Counted from the first letter of the stretch, positions 15,525-25,024 are shown. The stretch: DNA of 64,000 bases from Prosthecobacter fusiformis (GCF_004364345.1 NZ_SOCA01000001.1:496001-560000), one strand, 5' to 3'. Notes: a model not told the origin generated them from the sequence alone. Numbers and translations: made by a program.

Positions 15525-16679
15525 GTGACACACGCGCACGACAGGCATCTTCAGACAGGCATCGTCGGCTCTCTGGTGATCCATGCCCTACTGCTGCTTT
15601 TTCTGGCGTGGGTGCTGGGGACTCAGAGTGCCCAGGATTTTTTCCGTGCGGAGGAGGCGAGTAAGGAAAAGGAACCGGAGGTCACGCTGATCTTCCCAGA
15701 TCAGCTCATCATCCCTGTGCCGCCGCCCGTGGAGGAGAAACCGCAGCTTTTTATCCGCACGACACAGAATGAGGAAGCGACGGTGAAACCGCTGAATGCG
15801 CCGTTTCAATCTGACCGCAACACAATCGCCGCGAGTGAAAAACCCGCAGTGGCCGGATCCACAGTCCCCATGCCCACCCTAGACGGGACTGCGCCTGACA
15901 TCCGTGAGCTGGCCAACCGTGACTACAAGGACGGTGAGATCAAAAATGATTCCGCACCCAAGGCTGCAGCCACTCCGCCCACGCCAGCACCAAACGTCCT
16001 GAAACCACAGCCCCCCCAACCGCCACCGCAGCCACAGACGGCGATGGCTCAGCCTGCCCCCACTCCGCTGAAAAAGATGATGGAGGAGATGGATAAGGAG
16101 ATGATTCGGAAAGACGAAAACCGATTACCCTTGGAAGTGCGCAAGCCGGATGATAGTCCGCCGGAAGCACCGCCGGAGCCTCCTACAATGGCTGTGCCGC
16201 AGGTGCGCATCCCAGAAGATACGCCGCCACAAATCGTCAAAGCAGTTCCCGTAGAGGAACCGGTGGAGATGAATACACCGAAGCCGGACGAGAAGGCTTT
16301 TTCCCCCTTCACGCGGACGAGTAAGACCGATGGTGGCATCAACCGGGAAGGTGCAAACGCCGTGGATGCTGAAGCCACGCCGCTGGGGATTTATATGCGA
16401 CAGGTCACTGGAGCAGTGGAAAAGAAATGGCATCTCTACGTCCGGCTGGGCAAGGATTCCGTCACCTTTGGCCGGGTGCGTTTTCGTTTTTTCGTGGATA
16501 AAAAAGGCACGCCCCAGGATCTCAAAATCCTCTCCGATGCACGTGATGCCGACCCACGCATGAGAGAATTGACCTTGCGTGCTATCCTGGATGCGCAAAT
16601 ACCTCCGATCCCTACCGAGATCCTCCCCACACTCGATGACGGACGAGTGAAGATTGAATATGAAGCCATTATTTACTGA
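15525..16679 (+). CDS. TonB-like energy transducer
   Basis: 384 residues. A single N-terminal membrane helix (IVGSLVIHALLLLFLAWVLG, about 13-32) anchors it in the inner membrane. A long Pro/Glu/Lys-rich stretch (about 60-270) would span the periplasm. The C-terminal block GRVRFRFFVDKKGTPQDLKI is the TonB-type domain that touches TonB-dependent receptors. Translation appears to start at GTG because no ATG fits the helix. ExbB and ExbD genes follow with overlaps, so this is one energising complex driven by proton motive force. The receptor partner is not in the window. Confidence 0.85.
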   Translation: MTHAHDRHLQTGIVGSLVIHALLLLFLAWVLGTQSAQDFFRAEEASKEKEPEVTLIFPDQLIIPVPPPVEEKPQLFIRTTQNEEATVKPLNAPFQSDRNTIAASEKPAVAGSTVPMPTLDGTAPDIRELANRDYKDGEIKNDSAPKAAATPPTPAPNVLKPQPPQPPPQPQTAMAQPAPTPLKKMMEEMDKEMIRKDENRLPLEVRKPDDSPPEAPPEPPTMAVPQVRIPEDTPPQIVKAVPVEEPVEMNTPKPDEKAFSPFTRTSKTDGGINREGANAVDAEATPLGIYMRQVTGAVEKKWHLYVRLGKDSVTFGRVRFRFFVDKKGTPQDLKILSDARDADPRMRELTLRAILDAQIPPIPTEILPTLDDGRVKIEYEAIIY

Positions 16680-17400
16680 CCTGACATCCCTTCTTCCTAT
16701 CGCTGCTGTAGACGGGCCCAGCGGCTTTTCCTTGATCTGGGATTTCCTGGCTATTGGCGGCTTTGTGATGCTATTCATCGTGCTGTGTTCCATGGCTGCG
16801 GTGACCGTCATGATCTCCGCCTGGCTGCGGCTGCGTGACCACTTAGTACTTCCCGCCTCAGTGGCCGCCCACCTGCGCGCGCTACCGGGCTATGCGGCTA
16901 AGGGAGACATTAAGCCGCTCCAAGAATTCCTAGAGCGCGACCAATCCCTGCTGGCAAGGCTGGGTGCGCTGGCTATCAGCGGCACTTTTTCAAGCCGTCA
17001 GGAGTGTGTGGAAACGATCACTGCCAGGGCCAAGGAGGACCTGCATCATCTGGAGCGCGGGGTCTCCGTTTTGGAGGTCATGGTGACCGTGGCACCGCTG
17101 CTGGGCCTGCTAGGCACCACGGCCGGTCTGGTGGGCATGTTTTCCGCCTTTGGCAGCGAAGCTGGCCCGGATACGGCCACCATCGCCAAGGAGATCGGTG
17201 TGGCCCTGCGCTGTACCATCGCGGGACTTTTTGTGGCCGTTCCCTCCGTGCTGGCGCACACTTATTTCGTCCGCCGTCTGGATAACATCGCTGTGCGCCT
17301 GGAGTCCATCCTGCATGAGACTATCCAGACATTCTTCGCCCACTTTGAGGTCAAGCACACCCACGACGTGCGCACTCCTGAACCCGAACGCCTGCGATGA
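16660..17400 (+). CDS. exbB: MotA/TolQ/ExbB proton channel protein
   Basis: About 246 residues with three membrane segments: about 22-48 (FLAIGGFVMLFIVLCSMAAV), 133-155 (SVLEVMVTVAPLLGLLGTTA) and 182-200. The second segment carries the APLLGLLGTTAGLVGMF signature of the ExbB/TolQ/MotA channel. It forms the inner-membrane ring that, with ExbD, turns proton flow into TonB movement. ATG 16660 is preferred over an in-frame TTG two codons earlier. It overlaps the TonB gene by 20 bases and the ExbD gene by four. Confidence 0.88.
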   Translation: MKPLFTDLTSLLPIAAVDGPSGFSLIWDFLAIGGFVMLFIVLCSMAAVTVMISAWLRLRDHLVLPASVAAHLRALPGYAAKGDIKPLQEFLERDQSLLARLGALAISGTFSSRQECVETITARAKEDLHHLERGVSVLEVMVTVAPLLGLLGTTAGLVGMFSAFGSEAGPDTATIAKEIGVALRCTIAGLFVAVPSVLAHTYFVRRLDNIAVRLESILHETIQTFFAHFEVKHTHDVRTPEPERLR

Positions 17401-17816
17401 ACCTCCGTCCCCGCCGCAGACCGGTCCCCGCGATCCCCATTGTCTCCTTGATCGATATCATGGTGATCCTGCTGATCTTTTTCATCGCCACGACCAGTTT
17501 CAATGAAGAAAAGAAGCAGGTGAAAATCACCCTGCCAGAATCAAAGTCGCTGGGGGAAGCTGTGCCCAAACAGGATGTGCGCAAGACGCTGACTATCACT
17601 AAAACACAAGACCTGATCCTGGATGGAAACCCTGTGGATGCGGCCCAACTGGCGGCAGCCATTATCAAACTCAAAGAGCAAAACCCAGGCATCAAACTGG
17701 AATTGCAAGCGGATACGGAGACCGCTCTGGGGATGCTGATGAAGGTCTGGGATGCGTTGCGGGAGGCGGGTTATTCGATCAATGACGTGCCGGCCCGCAT
17801 CCAGAGCACGAAGTAA
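17397..17816 (+). CDS. exbD: ExbD/TolR biopolymer transport protein
   Basis: 139 residues: basic N-terminus, one membrane helix (IPIVSLIDIMVILLIFFIAT) and a periplasmic domain. The Asp in the helix (SLIDIMV) is the conserved proton-carrying residue of ExbD and TolR. The periplasmic end (MLMKVWDALREAGYSIN) matches the usual alpha-beta fold. The start ATGA overlaps the stop of the ExbB gene. The three-gene set TonB-ExbB-ExbD is complete, which is why the exb assignment is preferred over tol. Confidence 0.88.
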   Translation: MNLRPRRRPVPAIPIVSLIDIMVILLIFFIATTSFNEEKKQVKITLPESKSLGEAVPKQDVRKTLTITKTQDLILDGNPVDAAQLAAAIIKLKEQNPGIKLELQADTETALGMLMKVWDALREAGYSINDVPARIQSTK

Positions 17817-17899
17817 AACCTGTTTTCCAACGTGCAGTTTGCGTTTAAAACAAGACTTCCGCCTTCTGCGCCCCACCTGATATTTGCTACCGATTTCCC

Positions 17900-18463
17900 A
17901 TGGTCCTGCCCATCGTCCGCTATCCAGATCCCGTCCTTCGAGCCAAATGCCGTCCAGTCACGGAGGTGACGGATGAGATACGCAAATTCTCCACGGACAT
18001 GATTGAAACCATGAAAGCAGCCAACGGCGTGGGCCTGGCAGCGCCCCAGGTGGCCCGTGACATCCAGCTTGCGGTCATTGATGTTTCCCACAATCCACAA
18101 TGCATCAGCTACCTGCGCATCAATGGTGAAGCGGCGGAAATGCCAGCGCATATGCCGGTCATCTTTCTCAACCCACGTCTGGAACTGGGCAAGGACAAGG
18201 AGGTGGATGAAGAAGGCTGCCTCAGCTTTCCCAACCTGCGTGGAGACATCCGCCGCAGTGAGGATGTGAAGGTGACCTTTCAAACCCTGGACGGCGAGAC
18301 CCAAACCTGGGAAACGGATGGCCTGCTTGCCCGCGCTTTTCAGCACGAGATCGACCACCTCAACGGCATTCTCTTCATCGACCGTCTGTCTGCGACGGCC
18401 AAGGTCGGGCTGAAGCGCAAACTGGGGCGCCTGATGCAGGAATGGACCGAGGAAGATGAATAA
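17900..18463 (+). CDS. def: Peptide deformylase
   Basis: 187 residues. It removes the N-formyl group from new proteins. The three metal and catalytic motifs are complete: GVGLAAPQ (43-50), EEGCLS (104-109, metal Cys) and QHEIDH (148-153, two metal His and catalytic Glu). Length fits type I deformylases. It starts 83 bases after exbD. fmt, often its neighbour, is not here. Confidence 0.95.
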   Translation: MVLPIVRYPDPVLRAKCRPVTEVTDEIRKFSTDMIETMKAANGVGLAAPQVARDIQLAVIDVSHNPQCISYLRINGEAAEMPAHMPVIFLNPRLELGKDKEVDEEGCLSFPNLRGDIRRSEDVKVTFQTLDGETQTWETDGLLARAFQHEIDHLNGILFIDRLSATAKVGLKRKLGRLMQEWTEEDE

Positions 18464-18555
18464 TCCTGCCGCGGGTCTCTAAAGAGGGCAATCACGACGC
18501 AAAAGTATCAGATTCCTGCCTTGGAATCTACGCCAGGATTTCGCAGGCTGAGCGA

Positions 18556-19989
18556 ATGCGGTCAATTTTTTCACAGGCGAAATGGTTAGGCGTCATGTTA
18601 TTTGGCTGGGCCGCCGTGGCCTTGACGGCGGCTGAAAAGGCAGGTTGGAAAGTCGGGGCAGCCAGCGTGGACATCACACCGGAATATCCGGTGCGCCTCA
18701 GCGGCTATGGCAGCAGAACGGGACCGCATGAAGGCATTCAAATGCGCCTTCATGCCAAGGCGCTGGCCCTGACCTGGGACGCATCCCCTGCTGCCATCAT
18801 GCTGACAGTAGACAATTGTGGAGTGCCTGCCACGATGCGTGCTGAGGTGCTGCGTCGGCTCAAAGAGGCAGGGCAGGCCATTGAGGATGCACGCTTTTCC
18901 CTGCACTCCAGCCACACGCACTGTGCGCCCGCCCTTCCGGGTTTATTACCCTTTTTGTTTGGCGAAGAACTGCCGGAGGATGAGCAGGCGGCGATCAACC
19001 GTTATGGCGAGGAACTGACTGGCAAGCTGGTGAATGTGGTGAAAGAGGCACTGCACAAGCAGGAACCTGCCAGAGTGGAGTGGTCCACAGGAAAGGTCCT
19101 CTTTGCCATGAATCGCCGTTTCAAAACGGAAACGGGTTACAGCAATAGCCCCAATCCATATGGCCCGGTGGATCATGCATTGCCAGTGCTGAAGGTGACT
19201 GACGCCAGCGGGAAGCTGCGCGCTCTTTTTACCAGCTATGCCTGCCATTGCACCACCCTATCCATCAATAAAACACACCCTGATTGGGCAGGCTGCGCAC
19301 AGAAGGAACTGGAACTTCGGTTCCCGGGTGTCGTCGCGATGACGGCGATCGGCTGCGGGGCTGACCAAAACCCTTACCCCCGCCGTGACCTAGCCCACGT
19401 GGAAAGGCATGGGGTGGATCTGGCAAAGGAAGTGGTGAGGCTGATCAATGAACCGATGAAAGCTGTCCACGGCCCGCTTTCCTGTGCCAACCAGGAGGTA
19501 ATGCTGCCCTTTGACACGCCCCACGACCGCGCCACCTGGGAGCAAAGCAGCCTGGATAAGAATAAAGCCACGGCACGGCATGCGCGACATTTTCTGGACT
19601 GCCTGGACCGTGGGGAGGCGATTCCAGCCGCGCTGGCCTATACGGTACAGGTGTGGAGCTTCAGCGATGACCTGCTGACCATCAATCTACCGGGAGAGGT
19701 CGTGGTGGACTATGGGCTGCGTTTCAAAAAGGAATATGATCGCGCAAGGACCTGGGTGAATTCCTATACGAACGACGTGCCCTGCTATATCCCCTCCCAG
19801 CGCGTTTGGGAGGAAGGTGGATATGAAGCTGCTGGGGCGATGGTTTATTATGGACGACCGAACCGGTTTGCATCCGGTGTAGAAGAAATCATTGCCCAGG
19901 CCGTGAAGGAACTGGTGCCTGCGGGCTTTGTTCATACAGCAGGGGAAAAGATCCCAGACACACCCGCCCCCGTGCCTGCGTCCAAATAA
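18556..19989 (+). CDS. Neutral/alkaline non-lysosomal ceramidase-like protein
   Basis: 477 residues. The first 25 residues form a Sec signal (GVMLFGWAAVALTAAEKAG). The mature part begins VGAASVDITPEYPVRLSGYG, the hallmark of the neutral ceramidase N-terminal domain. SLHSSHTHCAPALPG supplies the family's zinc-binding histidines and the later SYACHCTTL and GCGADQNPYPR blocks are also family-typical. Known members split ceramide into sphingosine and fatty acid. Many bacterial members of this group have unproven substrates, so amide hydrolysis is all I infer. It is about 480 residues, shorter than the two-domain enzymes of 650 or more, so the C-terminal domain is missing. Confidence 0.82.
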   Translation: MRSIFSQAKWLGVMLFGWAAVALTAAEKAGWKVGAASVDITPEYPVRLSGYGSRTGPHEGIQMRLHAKALALTWDASPAAIMLTVDNCGVPATMRAEVLRRLKEAGQAIEDARFSLHSSHTHCAPALPGLLPFLFGEELPEDEQAAINRYGEELTGKLVNVVKEALHKQEPARVEWSTGKVLFAMNRRFKTETGYSNSPNPYGPVDHALPVLKVTDASGKLRALFTSYACHCTTLSINKTHPDWAGCAQKELELRFPGVVAMTAIGCGADQNPYPRRDLAHVERHGVDLAKEVVRLINEPMKAVHGPLSCANQEVMLPFDTPHDRATWEQSSLDKNKATARHARHFLDCLDRGEAIPAALAYTVQVWSFSDDLLTINLPGEVVVDYGLRFKKEYDRARTWVNSYTNDVPCYIPSQRVWEEGGYEAAGAMVYYGRPNRFASGVEEIIAQAVKELVPAGFVHTAGEKIPDTPAPVPASK

Positions 19990-19990
19990 A

Positions 19991-20019
19991 GGCCAAAAGC
20001 CACTTAAAATGGCTGGCCC
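19991..20019. terminator. Hairpin after the ceramidase-like gene
   Basis: GGCCA-AA-AGCCA, a seven-base loop, then TGGCT-GGCC form a stem with a small bulge just past the stop codon. Plus-strand T-run is poor (CCTTGC). It may still define the 3' end of the transcript. Confidence 0.35.
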
Positions 20020-20055
20020 TTGCTGATAAGAAGGCCGCATGATAGATCCCGGCAT

Positions 20056-20565
20056 ATGCAATGTGTAACCGATATCGAGATAGACGCCTGGCTGCATCAG
20101 CACTCGATTCCGAAAGATCCATATAGCGGCGATACGTGTCCAGAATTCTACGTTCAATTCTCTGCGCCTTCTACTCACAGGCAGATGGAGGCCTTTGCCC
20201 GCCACTATTTTCTGAACATCAGCCCAGATGCAGAATCTCTGATTCACATGACCGATTGGGGGCTCTATGAGCCCAGCCAGATGATCGCAATCACTGGGAT
20301 ACGCGGCAGCCGAGGTGAAGACAGGTGGCTCATTGATGCGCCAGGACATCGTCTGACATCTGAAGAGGTCGAGCTTGGAATCTCTCTGTTTAGCCTCTCC
20401 GCTTCATTTGCCTGGAGTTCGTATGTGTATTCACCCTCCCATTGCTCGACCCTTTACAATTGGGAGGGAGACATTTTCGATTTCTGGACTGACAGCGTCG
20501 AGGTGTTTGCAGAGATGAAACTCCTCCTTACGCAACATAACCTCACGGAAATAACAAGAGGATAA
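20056..20565 (+). CDS. Protein of unknown function
   Basis: 169 residues, no signal peptide and no membrane segment, rich in Trp, Tyr and acidic residues (FAWSSYVYSPSHCSTLYNW, DFWTDSVEVFAEMKLL). I do not recognise a family. The compact, acidic, aromatic-rich composition resembles small immunity or antitoxin-type proteins, but no toxin gene is adjacent. The ATG at 20056 was chosen over an upstream TTG. The DNA is more AT-rich than the flanking ceramidase gene. The next gene follows 52 bases later on the same strand. Confidence 0.55.
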   Translation: MQCVTDIEIDAWLHQHSIPKDPYSGDTCPEFYVQFSAPSTHRQMEAFARHYFLNISPDAESLIHMTDWGLYEPSQMIAITGIRGSRGEDRWLIDAPGHRLTSEEVELGISLFSLSASFAWSSYVYSPSHCSTLYNWEGDIFDFWTDSVEVFAEMKLLLTQHNLTEITRG

Positions 20566-20617
20566 CAATGAGGGTGGAGTACCGGACCGTATTGTTTACC
20601 CTCAAACAGTAACCCAA

Positions 20618-21562
20618 ATGAAGACCGCAATTATTTTTTGGCTCATCCTCGTCGCGGGCGTCGTCGCAGCAGATCTGGACCTGGCCAATTTAAAGGACCG
20701 GCAAAAGGAGGGAAAGCCTGTCATTCCTGAACGTCTGACTGCGCTTATTGGTGATGCCAACCGGGTGGTGGTGATCGAGGAGGGGCCATCTGGAGAAGAA
20801 AGGAAGCTCTATGAATCACGAGAGAGGAAAGATTTGGATGCCTTGTCGAGTGCCCTTGTCGTTATCAAACCGGATGAATGGTTTCACTGCATGTGCTTGG
20901 GAAGCCCTACCATCAATCTCTACAAGGATGAGGAGCTTATTGGCCAAATCTCGAATCATCATGGACAATCTGTAAGGTGCTCTCTGTGGAGTAGCGATGC
21001 CGTCATCGCAGATGTCGAGAACTGGCTGAAGTGGTTTGACGACCGGAAACTCGACGGTCCAAGAAAAGAAGTGGAGGAAAACCGAGCGAGGCAAGACCAG
21101 CATGAGCGTGACTGGAGGAAATGGGTGGCGGCAATTCCCAAGGGCCTTGAACCGGTGTGGGAGGATTCGTTTAGCCAATTCCTAGTTGTAGATACCAAGC
21201 CTCTGATCAATGCATTAAAAGTTTCCATCCCCAAGAAGGAAGACCAGATTTTAGCACTGCTGAAATGGTTCGGTTGTGGCGCGGGGCCGTGGTCAGGATT
21301 TCCCTCCTACGAATCGGTGGCCGAGGAGTTGCTGCTTACCTATCAGGTTGACGAGATTGTGTCAGCCATCGAGGTCCGCAAGCTGATTCCCGAGCAAGTG
21401 GAAGGTGCGGCCAGGCTTTTTGGAGGATGGGATTTCTCACGGAAGCACCCGAAAGGTCTCGCCGAAGTTCCTGACGTGATTAAGCGGACTCTGTGGGATC
21501 AGGTTAAGGACACCAACGACAAGGACAAGTTGGAACGTGCTAGACGTGCATTCAAACCTTGA
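20618..21562 (+). CDS. Secreted protein of unknown function
   Basis: 314 residues. MKTAIIFWLILVAGVVAAD is a clear Sec signal peptide with cleavage near VAA-D. The next 130 residues include HCMCLGSPTINLYKDEELIG and SVRCSLWSSDAVI, a strand-rich part with three cysteines. The rest is charged and helical (EVEENRARQDQHERDW). No known domain is recognised. Similar proteins occur in Verrucomicrobia and Planctomycetes as far as I recall. It may be cotranscribed with the preceding unknown gene. Confidence 0.6.
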   Translation: MKTAIIFWLILVAGVVAADLDLANLKDRQKEGKPVIPERLTALIGDANRVVVIEEGPSGEERKLYESRERKDLDALSSALVVIKPDEWFHCMCLGSPTINLYKDEELIGQISNHHGQSVRCSLWSSDAVIADVENWLKWFDDRKLDGPRKEVEENRARQDQHERDWRKWVAAIPKGLEPVWEDSFSQFLVVDTKPLINALKVSIPKKEDQILALLKWFGCGAGPWSGFPSYESVAEELLLTYQVDEIVSAIEVRKLIPEQVEGAARLFGGWDFSRKHPKGLAEVPDVIKRTLWDQVKDTNDKDKLERARRAFKP

Positions 21563-21711
21563 AGCTTTCCCCAGACACACTGCGCCAGAAAGGCCCAGTA
21601 TAACAAACAACACTCGCACAAAATGCAGATCTGCAATGTGGACTGTCCAGGCGTTCATACCCCTTCCATTCATGTTGCAAAGGAAGATCCTGATCGCAGC
21701 CAGTATGTATC

Positions 21712-23034
21712 TTAACCCTGCAATGTTTCCACCCGCATCCAGCTAGGGTTACCGCGCACACAAGTGAGAGCTTTCAGAGCATCCAGCGCCTGGAGCATAT
21801 CACTCAGGAGGGCATCATGCAGCATCAGCACCAGGCTGGTGCTACCGCTGGTGTCTTCCAGGTCTTCAGGCTGGATCATGGAGGAGATGCCAATGTTACG
21901 CTGACCGAGCACCGTCGCCACCTGGGCGAGCACGCCGGGGACATCATCCACCGTCAGGCGCAGGTAATAATGCGAAACGGTATCCTCAATGGGTTTGCTT
22001 TTCCCATACAGGCCATGCGGAACGAAGCCGCTGTGGCGTGAGCCGTACATGAGCACGGCGGCGGCTTCACAGAGGTCGCTGATGACACTGCTGCTGGTCG
22101 GGTCCTGCCCGGCACCACGGCCATAAAAGAGGGTCTCACCAACGATGTCCCCGTTTACCAGGAGGGCATTGAAGCTGCCGCTGACATTGGCCAGCACGTG
22201 AGAAAGAGGAACCAGGGTAGGCTGAGTGCGGACTTCCACCAGGCCCTGCTGATCGGCCCGGATGACAGAAAGCAGCTTGATGGTGTATCCCAGACGTTTG
22301 GCGAATTTAAAATCAAGGATGTCGATTTTATCCACGCCCTCCACATGCACGCAGGAAGTGGGAATCCAAAACCCGTAGCTGAGGGAGGCCAGGATGATGG
22401 CTTTGTGAGCGGCATCCCATCCACTGACATCCAGGGTAGGATCAGCCTCGGCGTAACCTTTTTCCTGCGCTTCACCGAGGGCGGCCTCATAGCTCAGCCC
22501 GGCCTGGGACATGCGGGTGAGGATGTAATTGCAGGTGCCGTTGATGATGCCGTGAATGGACAGGATGCGATTCCCAACGAGGCCTTCCTGCAGCACCTGA
22601 ATGATGGGGATGCCCCCTGCCACGGCCGCTTCAAAATAAATCGGTACGCCGCACTGCTCCGCCAGGGCGAAGAGTTCCTGCCCACGCTCAGCCAGAAGGG
22701 CCTTGTTTCCAGTCACGACGATTTTTTTCGCTCGCAGGGCAGCGCAGACGAGGTCGTAAGCGGTGGTGGTGCCGCCAATGAGCTCCACAATGACCTGGAT
22801 GTATGGATCCTCGATCAAGTCCTGCCAGCGGGTGCTGAGCATATCCTCAGGAACAAGCACATCGCGTGCACGGGAGAGATCCCGCACGATGACCTTCTTT
22901 ACTTGGATATCGGCACCAGTGCGCTGGCGGATGAGATCGCCATTTTGTTCCAGGTTTTTAAACACCCCGGCACCCACATTCCCCAATCCTGCGAGGCCGA
23001 TGTAAATGGTGCGTGGGGGAATGGAAACGGACAT
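21712..23034 (-). CDS. hom: Homoserine dehydrogenase
   Basis: 440 residues. It reduces aspartate semialdehyde to homoserine, the branch to threonine and methionine. The Rossmann loop GLAGLGNVGAGV opens the NAD(P)-binding part. GGTTTAYD, VTGNKALLAERG, AAVAGGIPIIQVLQEGL and GIINGTCNYILTRM are standard blocks of the catalytic domain. The last 80 residues (VPGVLAQVATVLGQRNIGIS) are an ACT domain, usually giving feedback inhibition by threonine. It stands alone; thrB, thrC and lysC are not here. Confidence 0.95.
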   Translation of the reverse strand: MSVSIPPRTIYIGLAGLGNVGAGVFKNLEQNGDLIRQRTGADIQVKKVIVRDLSRARDVLVPEDMLSTRWQDLIEDPYIQVIVELIGGTTTAYDLVCAALRAKKIVVTGNKALLAERGQELFALAEQCGVPIYFEAAVAGGIPIIQVLQEGLVGNRILSIHGIINGTCNYILTRMSQAGLSYEAALGEAQEKGYAEADPTLDVSGWDAAHKAIILASLSYGFWIPTSCVHVEGVDKIDILDFKFAKRLGYTIKLLSVIRADQQGLVEVRTQPTLVPLSHVLANVSGSFNALLVNGDIVGETLFYGRGAGQDPTSSSVISDLCEAAAVLMYGSRHSGFVPHGLYGKSKPIEDTVSHYYLRLTVDDVPGVLAQVATVLGQRNIGISSMIQPEDLEDTSGSTSLVLMLHDALLSDMLQALDALKALTCVRGNPSWMRVETLQG

Positions 23035-23145
23035 GATTATAGGAAAAGAAAAGGGCAGCTAGAGATGCACGGGGAACACGTCAGGGCAAGGACTTCGACA
23101 AAGTCCCTGCAATCCCGAGCTAAAGAACTGATGGGCTGCCAAGCC

Positions 23146-23910
23146 CTATTGCGCAGGCTTTAACTGACGGGCGGTGTAATACTGGGTGACTGCATAGAGC
23201 AGAATGAACAGGGCCAAAAAGGCCTCTTTCAGTTCACCCACTTGCAAACCGAGATAGGTGGGAAGCACGGCATCATAATGGTTGGCAATTTTAGCAGGGA
23301 TACCCACAGTATTTGCGAGGATACCGACGAAGGCTGAGCTGAGAGAAGGCCAGAGCCAGAACTGCAAATGAAAGGACTTCATGTTGTCACTCACAAAAGT
23401 AGGCTTCAGCCGCGTGCAGATCCATGGAATGATCAGTCCACCGACGATGCAACCAGTGGACAGGGCACCCCGAATAACCTTGGTGAAGATGAATTCCACG
23501 GTGCCTGACAAGTTATGAATGTTGGTTTCGCGCTGGCGATTGATGCTTTTCCAGTCATCAGGCGTGTCGAATCCAAAAAAGTGCTGCCCCCAACTGATTT
23601 CCTCCCCCAGGAAAACAAAGGCCCCTAGGGCCAGGACCAGCAGCCAGCAACCATGGTATTTGCCGATCCTAAGCGGGAAAGTGCGGAGATAGATGACAAA
23701 TGCAGAGAGCAGGAAAACAGCGGTCAGATTTTCCATCAGCCCGTATTCGCGGTTTAATCCCGCCTCCCAGTTTAATGCAGGAATCAGCAGAAATAACGGG
23801 TAAATCAACATCGCAACCGGCATCCCAAAGGCCAACCACTTGGGCAGGGACTGGCCGTAAGAAGCGCGGGGGTAAGTAGGTGACAATGTAGGATCTGTTG
23901 TTCCAGTCAT
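23146..23910 (-). CDS. Integral membrane protein with EEISWGQ motif, unknown function
   Basis: 254 residues with about six or seven membrane segments. The family-like motifs are FLGEEISWGQHFFGF and RQRETNIHNL, found in a widespread group of bacterial membrane proteins without a known role. The conserved Glu, His and Asn residues near the membrane face could bind a metal. The ATG at 23910 (MTGTTDPTL) was chosen because upstream codons would cross into the divergent gene's leader. Its neighbour on the other strand is a flippase-like protein. Confidence 0.7.
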   Translation of the reverse strand: MTGTTDPTLSPTYPRASYGQSLPKWLAFGMPVAMLIYPLFLLIPALNWEAGLNREYGLMENLTAVFLLSAFVIYLRTFPLRIGKYHGCWLLVLALGAFVFLGEEISWGQHFFGFDTPDDWKSINRQRETNIHNLSGTVEFIFTKVIRGALSTGCIVGGLIIPWICTRLKPTFVSDNMKSFHLQFWLWPSLSSAFVGILANTVGIPAKIANHYDAVLPTYLGLQVGELKEAFLALFILLYAVTQYYTARQLKPAQ

Positions 23911-24052
23911 ATTAATGAATGTGCCAAAATTGCTACAGAGCACTAAAACGCATCCATCTGAAAGCAAAGCAGATTTCATCTTCTACTGTGACAAATCGAG
24001 GTCTTGCTCTCTAGGCTTGCACCTTCAGTCGCGAGGTTTTAAAAAGTCTGGT

Positions 24053-25024
24053 ATGCAGCCTGAAGCGGAAAATTCCCCCTGGCGAAGAATTCTGTTCCTG
24101 AGTCTCCGGTGCCTCTTTGCAGCAGGGCTGCTTTTTTGGGTGTGGACCCGGCTTGAGAAACAGGGAGCGGGTGATTTTTCCTGGAGCCATGTGGACCTGG
24201 GCTGGTTGTCACTGGCCTTTGGGCTGGGAGGAATCTCCGTCCTTGGCTGGGCAGGACGATGGTGGTGGTTTCTCCGCGTTTATGGAGTGCGGGCGCGTTA
24301 CAGGGAACTGCTGCGGCTGACCCTGTTCGCCGATTTTTTTAATCTTTATTTTCTTGGTCCACTGGGCGCGGATGGCATCCGCCTGTTACTCCTGTCACGG
24401 AGCTTTCCAGACAGACGTGGAGCGATCGTGGGCTCTCTCATTCTCGACCATGTGGGAGGCATGTTTGGAGGCGCTGTGCTTTATTTTTGTTATTCGCGCT
24501 ATGCAGACGTGCCGGGGGCAGTGGCGCAAGCTGCCAATTTCACCCTTATTCTTTCCATCTGTGTGACTTTCCTGGGACTGGGGGTGATCATGGAGCCATG
24601 GATTCAGCAGGTAATCTCGCGCATCCCTGGACTGCGGCGGCTTTCCGTCCGGGCGGCTCCGCTCTATGCGGGTAAATTTCGGCATCCATGGCTGTTGGCG
24701 GGTTTTGCCGTTTCCATCATCGGCACCGCGTGTGCCTATGCGGCGTATTGGGCGGCTGCCTGCGCCCTGGAAGCCAGGCTGGGCCTGCGCGGCATGTTTG
24801 GCCTGATGCCTTTGGTGGATGCCCTGGCCTCATTGCCCATCACCATCAGCGGCATCGGCGTGAGAGAAAGCCTGCTGGTGGAGTGGCTGGGGGACGATCA
24901 AGGAATTGGAGCAGCGAAAGCTCTGGCCATCTCCCTGCTGGGCTTTGCCGCCCTGGGCTTGTGGGGGCTCATCGGCGGCATCTGGCTAGCATTCTGGCGG
25001 CGCAAAAATCACACCACCGCATAA
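24053..25024 (+). CDS. LPG synthase TM / UPF0104 flippase-like membrane protein
   Basis: 323 residues with about eight membrane helices. The blocks YFLGPLGADGIRLLLLSRSF, ILDHVGGMFGG and LPITISGIGVRESLLVEWLG are those of the lysylphosphatidylglycerol synthase transmembrane domain (UPF0104, YbhN-like). Such proteins move or modify lipids. This one lacks the soluble LPG synthase domain, so a flippase-like role is inferred. The ATG at 24053 was chosen because the upstream 46 codons are not hydrophobic and have no similarity to the family. It overlaps the convergent halogenase-like gene by 16 bases. Confidence 0.78.
   Translation: MQPEAENSPWRRILFLSLRCLFAAGLLFWVWTRLEKQGAGDFSWSHVDLGWLSLAFGLGGISVLGWAGRWWWFLRVYGVRARYRELLRLTLFADFFNLYFLGPLGADGIRLLLLSRSFPDRRGAIVGSLILDHVGGMFGGAVLYFCYSRYADVPGAVAQAANFTLILSICVTFLGLGVIMEPWIQQVISRIPGLRRLSVRAAPLYAGKFRHPWLLAGFAVSIIGTACAYAAYWAAACALEARLGLRGMFGLMPLVDALASLPITISGIGVRESLLVEWLGDDQGIGAAKALAISLLGFAALGLWGLIGGIWLAFWRRKNHTTA

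Noticed and set aside
18510-18529. 7-bp inverted repeat AGATTCC/GGAATCT between def and the ceramidase gene
   Set aside because: Short, no T-run, and not placed at a start or end; likely chance or a weak hairpin.
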